Shown here piece by piece: positions 14,504 through 23,984 of a DNA stretch of 64,000 bases (position 1 is the first letter of the stretch; each line of letters starts with the position of its first letter). Source of the stretch: Cohnella zeiphila (lineage in GTDB: Bacteria; Bacillota; Bacilli; Paenibacillales; Paenibacillaceae); assembly GCF_014212055.1 (NCBI RefSeq), contig NZ_JACJVO010000046.1, positions 49,856 through 113,855 on the forward strand. Reading direction: 5' to 3'. A program made the position numbers and the translations under genes. Below the pieces are notes generated by a model. The model was not told the origin of the DNA, did no database searches, and was given only the letters and a program-made list of their open reading frames with translations.

Positions 14504-15835
14504 TTGGAATTTTTGCAGGCCAAGCAAAAACAGGATCCCGATCTCTTTCTTCACCGCATGTGGATCGCCGGCCAGCCGGTTATGCTCGCAGGGTACTTCT
14601 CGCTGATCGATCTGCCCCAAACGATGATGCTGCTTCAGCAGCAAGCGCGCCATGCCGCCGACTCGGAGCGCCCGCTGTCCGCCCTGGCAAGCGGACTGGG
14701 CGAGAGGATCGACCGGGCGGACGAACAAGCCGTATTCACGGCGATTTCCGACGGCTGTCTGCTCGTTGTGCCCGAAGCCGAATGTTTCGAAGGGTACCTC
14801 CGGATCGTTCCGGTCTCCCGCACGCTGTCCCGCTCCATCGAAGCCCCGACGACCGAGAGCGTGCTGCGCGGGTCGGCCAGCTCTTTCAACGAGGATCTCG
14901 ACACCAACCTGGGTATGCTCAAGAAGCACATGCTTTCGGACCTTTTGCGAACGCGTTCGTATCGAATGGGCAAAGATCAGAACAGAAAGCTGACCCTGAT
15001 CTATATGGAGAAACATACGGACTCCTCGCTTTTGAAGGCCGTTTGCCGGAAAATCGAAGCTCATCTGGACAAAGAAATTCCGGACTTGATCGCATTATCC
15101 GAAGATGTGTTCGAGTTTCCCAAGTGGTCGTTGGTGACCCGTTTCAATACGACCGAACTGCCCCACAACGCTTCCGCGGCGCTCGGGCAGGGCAAAGTCG
15201 TTCTGCTGCTCGACCGCTATCCTTTCGCCATCATTCTTCCGAGCATGATCACGGACGTCTTCTCGTCGGTAAACGATCGGAATTATCCGCTCCTGCTTGC
15301 GAACGCCGTACGGCTGCTGCGAATCATCGGCGTGTTGGCCAATATGCTGATGCCCGGTTTGTATGTCGCGCTCGTATCCGTGAATCCCGACGTTCTCCGC
15401 ATCGAGTTGGCCATGTCGATTGCCGGGAGCCGCGAAGGCGTTCCTTATCCGTCGCTTGTCGAAACGTTATTGCTGCTGTTCGTCCTCGAATTGACGCTCG
15501 AGGCCAGCATCCGACTGCCCAAATCGATCGGCCCTACGATCACGATGGTCGGCGGCATCATCCTCGGGCAGGCGGTCGTTCAAGCCAGGCTCGTCAGCAA
15601 CGTTCTCATCATCATTCTGGCCGCCACGACGATCGCCAGCTTTACCGCAGTCGGCTTTCACAATGCGATCACCATTCGCGTCCCCAAGTACCTGCTGCTC
15701 CTCCTGTCGGCGATCTTCGGCGTTTTGGGGCTGTTCGTGGGGATTCTGATCGTCAGCGCTTACCTGGCCAGTGTAAAATCTTTCGGAGTGCCGTATGCAT
15801 CACGCTGGAAGAATAAGAGGAGCCCGAATGGATAA
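14504..15835 (+). CDS. GerA-family spore germination protein (A subunit), operon 1
   Basis: A subunit of a nutrient germinant receptor in the inner spore membrane. 443 residues, on the short side for the family: a soluble N-domain of about 220 residues, then the membrane region with the conserved SREGVPYP, LEASIRLPK and the C-terminal SVKSFGVPY motif. TTG at 14504 is the first ordinary start, but the strong ribosome binding site GGAGGTGA ends six bases before an in-frame ATA at 14495, which may be the true start. The stop overlaps the B subunit by eight bases. Operon order is A-B-C. Confidence 0.92.
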   Translation: MEFLQAKQKQDPDLFLHRMWIAGQPVMLAGYFSLIDLPQTMMLLQQQARHAADSERPLSALASGLGERIDRADEQAVFTAISDGCLLVVPEAECFEGYLRIVPVSRTLSRSIEAPTTESVLRGSASSFNEDLDTNLGMLKKHMLSDLLRTRSYRMGKDQNRKLTLIYMEKHTDSSLLKAVCRKIEAHLDKEIPDLIALSEDVFEFPKWSLVTRFNTTELPHNASAALGQGKVVLLLDRYPFAIILPSMITDVFSSVNDRNYPLLLANAVRLLRIIGVLANMLMPGLYVALVSVNPDVLRIELAMSIAGSREGVPYPSLVETLLLLFVLELTLEASIRLPKSIGPTITMVGGIILGQAVVQARLVSNVLIIILAATTIASFTAVGFHNAITIRVPKYLLLLLSAIFGVLGLFVGILIVSAYLASVKSFGVPYASRWKNKRSPNG

Positions 15836-16913
15836 GAGCATGCAAGTGATCGCCGTATATCTCCTGTCGCATATCGGGCTTATATTTTTCATGTATCCGA
15901 CCGATATTATCGAGAGTCTTTCCGTTGGCCACTGGTGCGCCATTCTGCTTGGATTCGCCTGTCACGTCGCCGTGATCGCCATCTATACGAAGGGATTAAG
16001 CTATTTCAAGTCGCAAAGCATCATCGATATCTTTGCCGGCGCGGGCAAAGCGCTGGCTTGGATCCTGCTGCTTCCCGTCTCGCTATACTTCCTGATGATG
16101 CTCATTCTTACGGTTCGCGCTTATGCGGAGATCGTGACGATTATCTTCCTGGACAGCACGCCGCTATGGGCGGTGATGGCCCTTTTTTTGGCCGTTGCCG
16201 GGCTGATTTCGTTTATGGGCGTCGAAGCGATGTTCCGTACGGGGCTTCTGGCCGCCATCCTGTTTTTTCCTTTGCTCTTGTTTGTCCTCAGCGTCTCTTT
16301 CCAGAATGCGGACTGGCATTACCTCTATCCGATTATGGACAAGCGGTCGGCTTCGTTCTCTTTCGTTCTGGAACGGCCGTATTTGCTCAGTTTTTTTGCG
16401 TTCGCGGGCGGGTTCCTGTTCCTGGGCTTTATTCCTCCCTATGTTCCTTATAAGCGCCGGGCCGTCCTTTGGACCACCCCTGTGCTTCTTCCCTTTTTCT
16501 TCGTCTCCGTTTACGTTCCGCTTCTGACATTCGGGCGCAACACGGCCGTCCAGTTCCAATTTCCCTTCATCATGGCGGTCGATACGGCGGATATCAGCTG
16601 GCTTATGTTCGATCGGGTCACGATGTTCTTCATGATCACCGTCATTTGTTTTGCGCTGCTCTTTATTTCGTTGGTCATGTGGAAGACGACGCTTATGATT
16701 CGGCGAGTGCTGCCGTTTGTCCGGCCCGACCTCGCGAGTTTGCTTCTGGCCGCCGTCGTATTCGTCATTTGCCTGCAAATTCCGAATTGGAAAATGGTTG
16801 AACGATTGTTCTGGTGGAATACCTATCTCCGGCTGTATGTCGTGGCGGTCATTCCCTTGACTACCCTCGTTCTCGGAATTCGTCGCCGCCGCAAAGGAGC
16901 GGCTGGCATATGA
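15828..16913 (+). CDS. GerB-family germination permease (B subunit), operon 1
   Basis: Amino-acid-permease-like B subunit of the germinant receptor, 361 residues with about ten membrane spans. Recognisable family features are the start VIAVYLLSHIGLIFFMYPTD, the DWHYLYPIMD segment and FLGFIPPYVP. ATG at 15828 follows GAGGAG by six bases. It overlaps gerA by eight bases and gerC by four (ATGA), indicating coupled translation in the forespore. In this family the B subunit contributes to germinant recognition; the nutrient is unknown. Confidence 0.92.
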   Translation: MDKSMQVIAVYLLSHIGLIFFMYPTDIIESLSVGHWCAILLGFACHVAVIAIYTKGLSYFKSQSIIDIFAGAGKALAWILLLPVSLYFLMMLILTVRAYAEIVTIIFLDSTPLWAVMALFLAVAGLISFMGVEAMFRTGLLAAILFFPLLLFVLSVSFQNADWHYLYPIMDKRSASFSFVLERPYLLSFFAFAGGFLFLGFIPPYVPYKRRAVLWTTPVLLPFFFVSVYVPLLTFGRNTAVQFQFPFIMAVDTADISWLMFDRVTMFFMITVICFALLFISLVMWKTTLMIRRVLPFVRPDLASLLLAAVVFVICLQIPNWKMVERLFWWNTYLRLYVVAVIPLTTLVLGIRRRRKGAAGI

Positions 16914-17992
16914 ATGCGAAGTTGCCGGTTCGCATCGCCCTGAAATCGATGACGATGGCGGGAATGCTGATCGTCTTGTGCGGATGCTGGGATATCCGGG
17001 ACATCAATCACCGGGCGCTGCCGATTGCGATGGGCTTGGAGAACAAGGAGGGCATTTACCGTATCCATCTTCTCATTCCGCAAAACACTCAGAGCAGTAG
17101 TAGCGTGAGAATCGTCTCGGATAAAGGGTCGACGATCAACGAAATTATCGATCGGATCAGCAAAGATCTGGAGCTCGAGGTCGATCTCATGCATCTGAAA
17201 GTCATCGTGTTCGACCGGACGTTTGCGGAACGAGGCCTGGGAGACAGCGTCTCGAGCTTTATGCGTTCCCGCGACATCGCCTCCAAGACCATCGCGGCGA
17301 TCAGCGACGAAAGCATCGGGAGTTTGTTCCAAACGTTGAAATCGACTTCGACGACAGGCGGCCTGGAGATCTATAACTTTTTCGAGAAAAACGCCGGCTG
17401 GTCGCCTCAATTGGCGCAAACGCGAATCTGGCAGATCTTCCAAAGCCTTCACTCGTTTACGAAAGACGTGGCCGTCCCCATCATCAAGTCCGGCGAATCG
17501 ACGACCATGACAAGTACCGGCTCGGCCGTCATCAAGAACGGCAAGATGGTCGGCCGAATTACCCCGGAGGAAACGCTGCTGTTCAACGCCTTTAACGGAT
17601 TGAGCGCGCAGGGGAAAATCGAGGTCATGAATCATGCGGCAGTCGTGATCGATACCGACCGTCTGTCTCACCACAGTTCTGTCAAAGGAGGCAGGGCGGT
17701 TTTGAACAGCCGTATCAACCTCAAGGTGACCGTTCTGGAAACGAAAGGTTCTCCGACTACGGCCATGGTCAAACAAGAACTGGAGCAATTGTTGACTCAA
17801 AACTTCGAACGGATGTTCGCCAGGCTTCAAGCGGAAGGGGCCGATATTTTGGGAGTGGGGCAATTTTTCCGAAACCGGATTCCCCGCGATCGCCTGGCAA
17901 ACTGGAGGACGGATTATTATCCTCGGATGAAGCTGAACCTTACGTTCCATACGGTCATCGAGGACGAAGGCCTGCTTAAGATGAAACCCTAA
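16910..17992 (+). CDS. Ger(x)C-family germination lipoprotein (C subunit), operon 1
   Basis: Lipid-anchored C subunit of the germinant receptor, 360 residues. The signal peptide ends in a lipobox (IVLCGCWD, lipidated cysteine at GC), followed by the family hallmark WDIRDINHRALPIAMGL. The later GRITPEETLLFNAF and the C-terminal DILGVGQFFRN are also typical. ATG at 16910 overlaps the gerB stop; AAGGAG is ten bases upstream. It closes operon 1; an 8-base-pair GC hairpin at about 17996-18025 follows but lacks a T tract. Confidence 0.93.
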   Translation: MNAKLPVRIALKSMTMAGMLIVLCGCWDIRDINHRALPIAMGLENKEGIYRIHLLIPQNTQSSSSVRIVSDKGSTINEIIDRISKDLELEVDLMHLKVIVFDRTFAERGLGDSVSSFMRSRDIASKTIAAISDESIGSLFQTLKSTSTTGGLEIYNFFEKNAGWSPQLAQTRIWQIFQSLHSFTKDVAVPIIKSGESTTMTSTGSAVIKNGKMVGRITPEETLLFNAFNGLSAQGKIEVMNHAAVVIDTDRLSHHSSVKGGRAVLNSRINLKVTVLETKGSPTTAMVKQELEQLLTQNFERMFARLQAEGADILGVGQFFRNRIPRDRLANWRTDYYPRMKLNLTFHTVIEDEGLLKMKP

Positions 17993-18035
17993 AGAAGCGC
18001 CGGCGCTCGCGGGCGGAGGCCGGCGCCCGGACGGA

Positions 18036-18851
18036 TCAGGTCCTTCGCATATAGGCGCGTACCGTAAGCGGCGCGAATATCGCCACGATGATCGCTGCTC
18101 CGATGAGAGAAATCGCCAGGTCGCTGCCTACCGTTCCCGAATTGGTCAAATCCCTTACGGCGGTCACGAGATGCGAGATCGGGTTGGCCTTCACGAACCA
18201 TTGCAGCCAATTCGGCATCGTGTCGACCGGCACGAAGGCGTTGGACAGGAAGGTAAGCGGGAACAGCACGATCATGGAGATGCCCTGCACGCTTGAGGCG
18301 GTACGGGCGATGACGCCGAAGAAGGCGAAGATCCAGCTGATCGCCCAAGAGCAGACGATGACGAGAAGCGCGGCAATGGCGACATGCCCCAGGCCCCCGT
18401 CCGGGTTATAGCCCATGATGTACCCCATGGCGAACGTCAGCACCGTCGCAATCGCATACCGGATCGTGTCCGCCAGCAGGGCACCGGCCAGAGGCGCCAT
18501 ACGCGCGATCGGCAGCGATTTGAACCGGTCGAATACGCCCTTGTCCATGTCTTCCCGCAATTGCACCCCGGTGACGATGGAGGTGGTAATGACCGTCTGC
18601 ACGAGGATGCCGGGAATGATCACCGGCAAGTAGCTGTGCACGTCGCCGGAGATGGCTCCGCCGAAGATGTACGTGAACATGAGCGTAAAAAGAATCGGCT
18701 GCAGCGTAACGTCGAACAGCTGCTCGGGCGTTCGCCGGATTTTCAGCAGTCCCCGATAGGCCATCGTCAGCGAATGGCGGACCGATTGGCCGAAGCTCGT
18801 ATGATTTTTCAGCGGTCTGGCGGCATTCCGTTCCAGGGCCGTCGTTCTCAT
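18036..18851 (-). CDS. ABC-2 type exporter permease (DrrB-like)
   Basis: Membrane subunit of a daunorubicin-type ABC exporter, 271 residues with six spans. LREDMDKGVFDRFKSLPIAR and PLTFLSNAFVPVDTMPNWLQ are highly typical of DrrB permeases. ATG at 18851 overlaps the stop of the upstream ATPase gene by four bases (ATGA). Together with the ATPase and the nearby AraC regulator it forms a small drug or lipid exporter cassette inserted between the two ger operons, on the opposite strand. Confidence 0.93.
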   Translation of the reverse strand: MRTTALERNAARPLKNHTSFGQSVRHSLTMAYRGLLKIRRTPEQLFDVTLQPILFTLMFTYIFGGAISGDVHSYLPVIIPGILVQTVITTSIVTGVQLREDMDKGVFDRFKSLPIARMAPLAGALLADTIRYAIATVLTFAMGYIMGYNPDGGLGHVAIAALLVIVCSWAISWIFAFFGVIARTASSVQGISMIVLFPLTFLSNAFVPVDTMPNWLQWFVKANPISHLVTAVRDLTNSGTVGSDLAISLIGAAIIVAIFAPLTVRAYMRRT

Positions 18852-19879
18852 CTCGCAACCTCCTCCAGTCTCTTCGATTCGTCATCGGAATCGGACGCTT
18901 GATTCCGTTCGACGCCGTGTCCGGTGATCGTCAGGAACACTTCGTCAAGGGTCGGCTTCTGCACGCTGATCTCGGCCAGGCGAACGCCTTCGTTCCGAAG
19001 AGAGACGAGCAAATCGGTTACCCGGTCGGCGTCCGCCATCGGCGCCGTGATTTTGCCGGCTTCCGCCGAGACGCTGGAGCGAACGTTCAGCACCTGCTCC
19101 ACGATCCGGCGGGCGCTCTGAATGTCCCGCGAATCCTGAATCCGAAGCTGCAGCGACGAATTGCCGATCGATGCCTTGAGCTCATCCACCGTCCCTTCCG
19201 CGACGACCCGTCCGCGATCGATGACCGCGATCCGGTCGGCCAGCTGATCCGCCTCATCCAGGTACTGCGTCGTAAGCAGCACGGTAGAGCCCGTCTTGAC
19301 CAAGCGGCGGATCGTGTCCCACATCTGCGAGCGAGTTCGCGGATCCAGTCCGGTTGTCGGCTCGTCCAGGAAGATCAGCGGCGGCTGGGCAATCAGGCTG
19401 GCCGCCAGATCGAGCCTTCTCCGCATGCCGCCGGAGAAATTCTTGAGCGGACGCTTCGCCGCTTCCGTAAGTCCGAATTCCTCCAGCAGCTCCGCGGCCT
19501 TGCGCCTCGCCTCCCCGCGTCCCAAGCCCAGCAGCCGGGAAAAGATCACCAGATTCTCGGTCGCGCTCAGCGATTCGTCCACCGACGCGTACTGGCCGGT
19601 GACTCCGATCAATTGGCGCACGATCTGCGATTCCTTCATCACGTCGTACCCGAAGATGCGCGCCGAGCCCGCATCCGGTCTCAGCAAAGTGGCCAGCATC
19701 CGAATAGTCGTCGTCTTGCCGGCTCCGTTCGGACCGAGCACCCCGTAGATCGTGCCGGCGCGGACGTTCAAGTCGACTCCGTCCACCGCCTGATTGTCGC
19801 CGAACGCTTTCCTAAGCCCGCGCGCCTCGACGGCCCAGCCTCCTTGGCCCGGAACGTCGTTCCTGATTGGAGAATCCAT
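18848..19879 (-). CDS. ABC exporter ATP-binding protein (DrrA-like)
   Basis: 343 residues. Walker A GPNGAGKTTT, the signature FSGGMRRRLDLAASLI, Walker B PLIFLDEPTTGLD and switch histidine region LLTTQYLDEAD are all intact. A C-terminal domain of about 100 residues (IQSARRIVEQVL and beyond) matches the extra domain of DrrA proteins. GAGGAGG precedes the ATG. It is co-transcribed with the DrrB-like permease. Known family members export hydrophobic antibiotics; the substrate here is unknown. Confidence 0.95.
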   Translation of the reverse strand: MDSPIRNDVPGQGGWAVEARGLRKAFGDNQAVDGVDLNVRAGTIYGVLGPNGAGKTTTIRMLATLLRPDAGSARIFGYDVMKESQIVRQLIGVTGQYASVDESLSATENLVIFSRLLGLGRGEARRKAAELLEEFGLTEAAKRPLKNFSGGMRRRLDLAASLIAQPPLIFLDEPTTGLDPRTRSQMWDTIRRLVKTGSTVLLTTQYLDEADQLADRIAVIDRGRVVAEGTVDELKASIGNSSLQLRIQDSRDIQSARRIVEQVLNVRSSVSAEAGKITAPMADADRVTDLLVSLRNEGVRLAEISVQKPTLDEVFLTITGHGVERNQASDSDDESKRLEEVAR

Positions 19880-19976
19880 GGCAATTCCTCCTCATATCGG
19901 TTGTTACAGGGATCATATCCCCCGATTATGAACTGAATTTGAACGGCAATTGCATTGTAAAAATTTCCGGAGAAAG

Positions 19977-20020
19977 AAAAAACCGCCCGCGGAACGGATT
20001 GCCGTTCGGTCTGCGGGCGG
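19977..20020 (-). terminator. Terminator of the AraC gene
   Basis: CCGCCCGC (19983-19990) pairs with GCGGGCGG (20013-20020), with an inner pair GGAACGG/CCGTTC; leftward transcription then meets TTTTTTC (19982-19977). Confidence 0.75.
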
Positions 20021-20023
20021 ATT

Positions 20024-20815
20024 CTAGAGCAAAAAGGACGACGTTCTGGCCAAAAAACGGCTCATCAAGAGCGGCAAGGAGACCAGTATCGGCGGATCGT
20101 CGGGATGAGGCGGATGAAGCGTTACCTGCTTGCGGTGCGAATCTTCGTCGGACTCGACGATAATCGGCTCGTGGTTCCGCGTCCGGAGCGTGGCATGCGG
20201 AAGCAGGATATCATGCGAGCTCATCCCCCATGAGACCGAGGTCGCCATCAAGTAGTAAGTCCCCGGCTTCACGTTCGAAAATTGAAATCCGCCGAGAGAC
20301 AGCAGGATGGTTCCGTGCAGAGGAACGTTCTCCGGAATCGGCTTCTCGAACAAGCCGATGAACACCGCGCCTTGGAACGGAATTTCGGACCGCACGGTCC
20401 CGCCGACTTCGGCGCCGCCCGTCCCCATTCTCTCGGCGACGCCTCGCTCGGACAAATCCATCAACGACTCCAAATGCGACCCGACATGATTTTGCTGTTC
20501 GCGAAAAATCGCCGGCGTCACGCCGATTTTCTCCGCGAAACGAGTGGTGAAGGAGCCGAGACTTTGCTGCCCGACCTGCATCGCGATATCGCGCACGGGC
20601 AGCGACGTGCGGATCAACAAATCTTTGGCTCTTTGCAATCGAATGGAAGAGAGGTAATAATGCGGCGAGAGTCCCGTCTGGGTCTTGAAAAGACGGATGA
20701 AATGGTAGGGACTGTATCCGACATGGCGGGACCAGCTCGCAAGCTGAATCGGCTCGTCCATATGCCGGTGAATATAGGCGATCGCTTCGTCGATTTCCGG
20801 CAGCTTCTTCCCCAT
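20024..20815 (-). CDS. AraC family regulator with C-terminal sensor-like domain
   Basis: 263 residues. The two AraC helix-turn-helices are at the N-terminus (about 8-105: SWSRHVGYSPYHFIRLFK and PVRDIAMQVGQQSLGSFTTR). The remaining 160 residues form a separate domain not firmly recognised, with beta-rich segments such as GAVFIGLFEKPIPENVP. This order (DNA-binding domain first) resembles regulators with small-molecule-binding tails. It lies just upstream of the DrrAB cassette on the same strand with its own terminator, and may control that exporter. Confidence 0.85.
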   Translation of the reverse strand: MGKKLPEIDEAIAYIHRHMDEPIQLASWSRHVGYSPYHFIRLFKTQTGLSPHYYLSSIRLQRAKDLLIRTSLPVRDIAMQVGQQSLGSFTTRFAEKIGVTPAIFREQQNHVGSHLESLMDLSERGVAERMGTGGAEVGGTVRSEIPFQGAVFIGLFEKPIPENVPLHGTILLSLGGFQFSNVKPGTYYLMATSVSWGMSSHDILLPHATLRTRNHEPIIVESDEDSHRKQVTLHPPHPDDPPILVSLPLLMSRFLARTSSFLL

Positions 20816-21013
20816 TCCAGCCTCCGTTTATGTCGGATTCCGAATCTTAACCGATTGGAAACGCAGTCTGCGCGATGAGTTTATACTAAACTCGCGGCCG
20901 TTCCAAGTCAATTGCGACGCCCGGCCCCCGCGCGACCGAATCTTCGTCTAAATGAATCCCGGCAAGGCAATAATGTTCTACATCATCCGGATGACGGGAA
21001 AGGTCGAACCGAC

Positions 21014-22531
21014 ATGGATACCCATCTTTGTTTTCAATCCAGCCTGCAAGCCAATATAGACAACCTCCGATCTCATCTGAACGGAAGCGACGACCTTGTC
21101 GTTCGCGAGTTTCGAATCGGGGATAAGGGCATTCCGAGGAAGATCGCCATTCTTTATTTCGACGGGCTGACCGAAGAAAAATCGATCCATCAGTTCGTCA
21201 TGGAACCGCTGATGCATCATGCCGAACCGCAGGGCGGCGGCAACGAGTCCGATGAGGCTTCGCTGCTTGACCGATTGAAAAATTCCGTTCTGACGGTCGG
21301 CCAGATCCATAAAGTGGACAGTCTCGCGACCGCTTCGGAGTCGCTGATGGGCGGAAGCGTCGTCGTGATCCCGGACGGGTATGCCGAAGGCTTCCATATC
21401 TCCTTGGCCGGTTGGGAACAGAGAGCGGTCACCGAGCCGACCAGCCAGACGGTCATCCGGGGGCCGAAGGAAGCGTTCACCGAAAATATCCGGGTCAATA
21501 CCGCCTTGATTCGGCGGATCATCAAAGATCCGCGGCTCGTGCTCAAAAGCCGAAAAATCGGCCAAGTGACGAAAACGAACGTTTCCGTCATGTACATTGT
21601 CGGAATCGTCGAAGAAAAAGCGCTGGATGAGGTCAATCGGCGGCTCGGGTCGATCGATACCGACGCCATTCTGGAAAGCGGTTATATCGAAGAGTTCATT
21701 CAAGACGAAACGTACACCATTTTCCCTACGCTTCAGAATACGGAAAGGCCGGACGTCGTCGCCGCTTCTCTGCTGGAAGGCCGGATCGCCATCTTGATCG
21801 ACGGAACCCCGCATGTGCTTCTCGCGCCCGCCCTGTTCGTGCAATATTTTCAAGCCGCCGAAGACTACTATCACCGCGCCGATATCAGCACGCTGATCCG
21901 GGTGCTCCGGTACTTCGCCCTCTTCATCGCGACGCTCGTTCCCGCGCTATATGTCGCGATTACGACGTATCATCAGGAAATGCTGCCCACCCAGCTGCTG
22001 ATCAGCTTGTCGGCTCAGCGCGAAGGGGTGCCGTTTCCCGCTTTTGTCGAAGCGTTGATCATGGAAGCGACCTACGAAATTTTGCGGGAAGCCGGGGTTC
22101 GAATGCCAAGGGCCGTCGGCCAGGCCGTCTCGATCGTAGGAACGCTCGTCATCGGGCAGGCCGCCGTGGATGCGGGGATCATCTCCGCGAGCATGATCAT
22201 CGTCGTATCGATTACGGCCATTTCCAGCTATGTGATCCCGGAATTCGACATGTCGATCGCCGTGAGAATTACCCGGTTTATCTTCATGGGCCTCGCCGCG
22301 GCTTTCGGCCTGTACGGCATCTTCATCGGGCTGATCGCGCTGATCCTGCATTTGAGCAGCCTTCGCTCTTTCGGCGTGCCCTACATGGCTCCGGTTGGAC
22401 CGTTTAGCCTGAAAGACCAAAAGGATGTCATCCTGCGCGCGAACCGCAGGAATATGAAGACCCGGCCCACGATGTTCGGCAAGCGAGATCCGGTCCGTCA
22501 AAGACGGACAAGGAACAGAGGCCGACCATGA
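21014..22531 (+). CDS. GerA-family spore germination protein (A subunit), operon 2
   Basis: A subunit of a second germinant receptor, 505 residues, a typical length. The N-domain has DDLVVREFRIGDKGIPRKIA and VVVIPDGYAEGF; the membrane region has SAQREGVPFPAFVEALIMEA and the C-terminal SSLRSFGVPYMAP. A basic tail of about 40 residues follows (RNMKTRPTMFGKRDP). ATG at 21014 has GGGAAAGG about ten bases upstream; longer in-frame starts have none. It overlaps gerC by four bases. Operon order is A-C-small-B. Confidence 0.94.
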   Translation: MDTHLCFQSSLQANIDNLRSHLNGSDDLVVREFRIGDKGIPRKIAILYFDGLTEEKSIHQFVMEPLMHHAEPQGGGNESDEASLLDRLKNSVLTVGQIHKVDSLATASESLMGGSVVVIPDGYAEGFHISLAGWEQRAVTEPTSQTVIRGPKEAFTENIRVNTALIRRIIKDPRLVLKSRKIGQVTKTNVSVMYIVGIVEEKALDEVNRRLGSIDTDAILESGYIEEFIQDETYTIFPTLQNTERPDVVAASLLEGRIAILIDGTPHVLLAPALFVQYFQAAEDYYHRADISTLIRVLRYFALFIATLVPALYVAITTYHQEMLPTQLLISLSAQREGVPFPAFVEALIMEATYEILREAGVRMPRAVGQAVSIVGTLVIGQAAVDAGIISASMIIVVSITAISSYVIPEFDMSIAVRITRFIFMGLAAAFGLYGIFIGLIALILHLSSLRSFGVPYMAPVGPFSLKDQKDVILRANRRNMKTRPTMFGKRDPVRQRRTRNRGRP

Positions 22532-23727
22532 CCCGCAAACGGCTTTCGCTGCTGGCGGCGCTTGCTCTTCTCTTGCCGCTTACGGGCTGCTGGGACCGGC
22601 GGGAGCTGAACGAGTTGGCTATTTCCGTCGCGATGGGAATCGACAAATCGGACAACCTTTACGAGGTCACGGTTCAGGTCGTGCAGCCCGGAGAAGTCAC
22701 GGATAAGAGAGGCACCAGCGGTCAAGTTCCCGTTACGATATATCAAGCCAAGGGAGTCACGATATTCGAAGCCATTCGCAAAATGACGACGGTCAGCCCC
22801 AGGAAAATTTACGCGGCCCATCTCCGCGCCGTCGTGTTCGGGGAACCATTGGCGCGGGAAGGCATCGGCGACGCGTTGGACCTGCTGTCCAGAGATTACG
22901 AGCCCCGGACGGACTTTTACCTTCTGGTAGCCAAAGGGACGACCGCGGCTCGCGCGCTAGGCGTCTTAACCCCCTTGGAAAAAATTCCGGCCAACAAAAT
23001 ATTCGAATCCATTCAAACGGCCGAAAAAGCGTGGGCGCCCGTCAGGGCGGTTACGTTGGACGAATTCATAGGCGATTACGAGAATGAAGGCAATAACCCG
23101 GTACTCAGCGGCATCAGCGTCATCGGAGACGGCCAGGCGGGAGAAACCAAAGAAAACGTCGAGTCCGTTCGTCCCGCCGCTCAATTGCAAAATTCCGGTC
23201 TGGCGGTGTTTCGCAAGGATCGATTGATCGGTTGGTTAGACGAACGGGAGAGCAAGGGCTATAACTACGCGGTAAATAACGTAAGGGATACGGTCGGCCA
23301 TGTTCCTTGTCCGGGCGGCGGGCATGTCGCGGTCGAAGTGACCCGTTCGAAGGCCAGCATAAGGGGTTCCGTCAAGGGAGGGCGTCCTCGCCTGGCCGTC
23401 GAACTGAACGTCGAGCAGAACGTGGGGGAAGTCCAATGCCGAATGGATCTGACTCAAACGAAAACCGTTCAAGATTTGGAGCGGAGATCCGAACAAACGC
23501 TGGAGGAAATTGTTCGAGGCACGATAGAAGCAGCGCAGCGCAAGTATAAAACGGACTTCCTCGGCTTCGGCGAAGCCGTTCACCGTCGCGATCCCGGCGC
23601 ATGGAAATCGCTAAGATCGGATTGGGATAAGCATTTCGAGACTGCCGTCGTAGACGTAAAAGTTAACGTGAAAATCAAGCGAACCGGCACGCTCGGCAAT
23701 TCGTTCAAGGAAAAAGGAAGGGAATGA
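22528..23727 (+). CDS. Ger(x)C-family germination lipoprotein (C subunit), operon 2
   Basis: 399-residue lipoprotein. The signal peptide MTRKRLSLLAALALLLPLTG ends at the lipobox LTGC, followed by the family start CWDRRELNELAISVAMGID. The late motif TDFLGFGEAVHRRDPGAW is the conserved GerC C-terminal region. The start codon overlaps the gerA stop (ATGA), and the stop overlaps the small membrane gene (ATGA), so four genes are read in close coupling. The precursor is processed at the cysteine and held at the inner spore membrane. Confidence 0.94.
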   Translation: MTRKRLSLLAALALLLPLTGCWDRRELNELAISVAMGIDKSDNLYEVTVQVVQPGEVTDKRGTSGQVPVTIYQAKGVTIFEAIRKMTTVSPRKIYAAHLRAVVFGEPLAREGIGDALDLLSRDYEPRTDFYLLVAKGTTAARALGVLTPLEKIPANKIFESIQTAEKAWAPVRAVTLDEFIGDYENEGNNPVLSGISVIGDGQAGETKENVESVRPAAQLQNSGLAVFRKDRLIGWLDERESKGYNYAVNNVRDTVGHVPCPGGGHVAVEVTRSKASIRGSVKGGRPRLAVELNVEQNVGEVQCRMDLTQTKTVQDLERRSEQTLEEIVRGTIEAAQRKYKTDFLGFGEAVHRRDPGAWKSLRSDWDKHFETAVVDVKVNVKIKRTGTLGNSFKEKGRE

Positions 23728-23960
23728 CCGGAATGTGGGCGATTGCCGGACTTCTTGCCGCCGCGGGCATCTGCGCCGCCATCGAATTGCCTTCGCTCGC
23801 CGGGCACAAGAAAGATTTGTGGATCTTCACCCTCTTGCTGCTTCTCGGAACGCCGTTAAGCATAGCCGCGGCCTTGAAAGCGCCGATTCCGAATCCGCTG
23901 GATTGGATTGCGGCCGTTTATCGGCCGATCGGCAATTGGATGAAGAATCTGTTCGAGTAG
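23724..23960 (+). CDS. Small two-transmembrane protein, candidate germinant receptor D subunit
   Basis: 78 residues with two hydrophobic segments (WAIAGLLAAAGICAAI and LWIFTLLLLLGTPLSIAAAL) and a short charged C-terminus. It overlaps gerC by four bases and precedes gerB by 24 bases. Two-membrane-span proteins of 70-80 residues inside ger operons are described in Bacillus as D subunits that modulate germination; placement, size and topology fit, although sequence identity was not tested. Operon 1 lacks an equivalent. Confidence 0.75.
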   Translation: MTGMWAIAGLLAAAGICAAIELPSLAGHKKDLWIFTLLLLLGTPLSIAAALKAPIPNPLDWIAAVYRPIGNWMKNLFE

Positions 23961-23984
23961 CTTGGGGAATGAGGGGGCGGGAAG

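Noticed and set aside
20816..21013. Sigma-G promoter for ger operon 2
   Set aside because: TGAAT occurs near 20952 but no acceptable -10 box at 17-18 bases; left unassigned.
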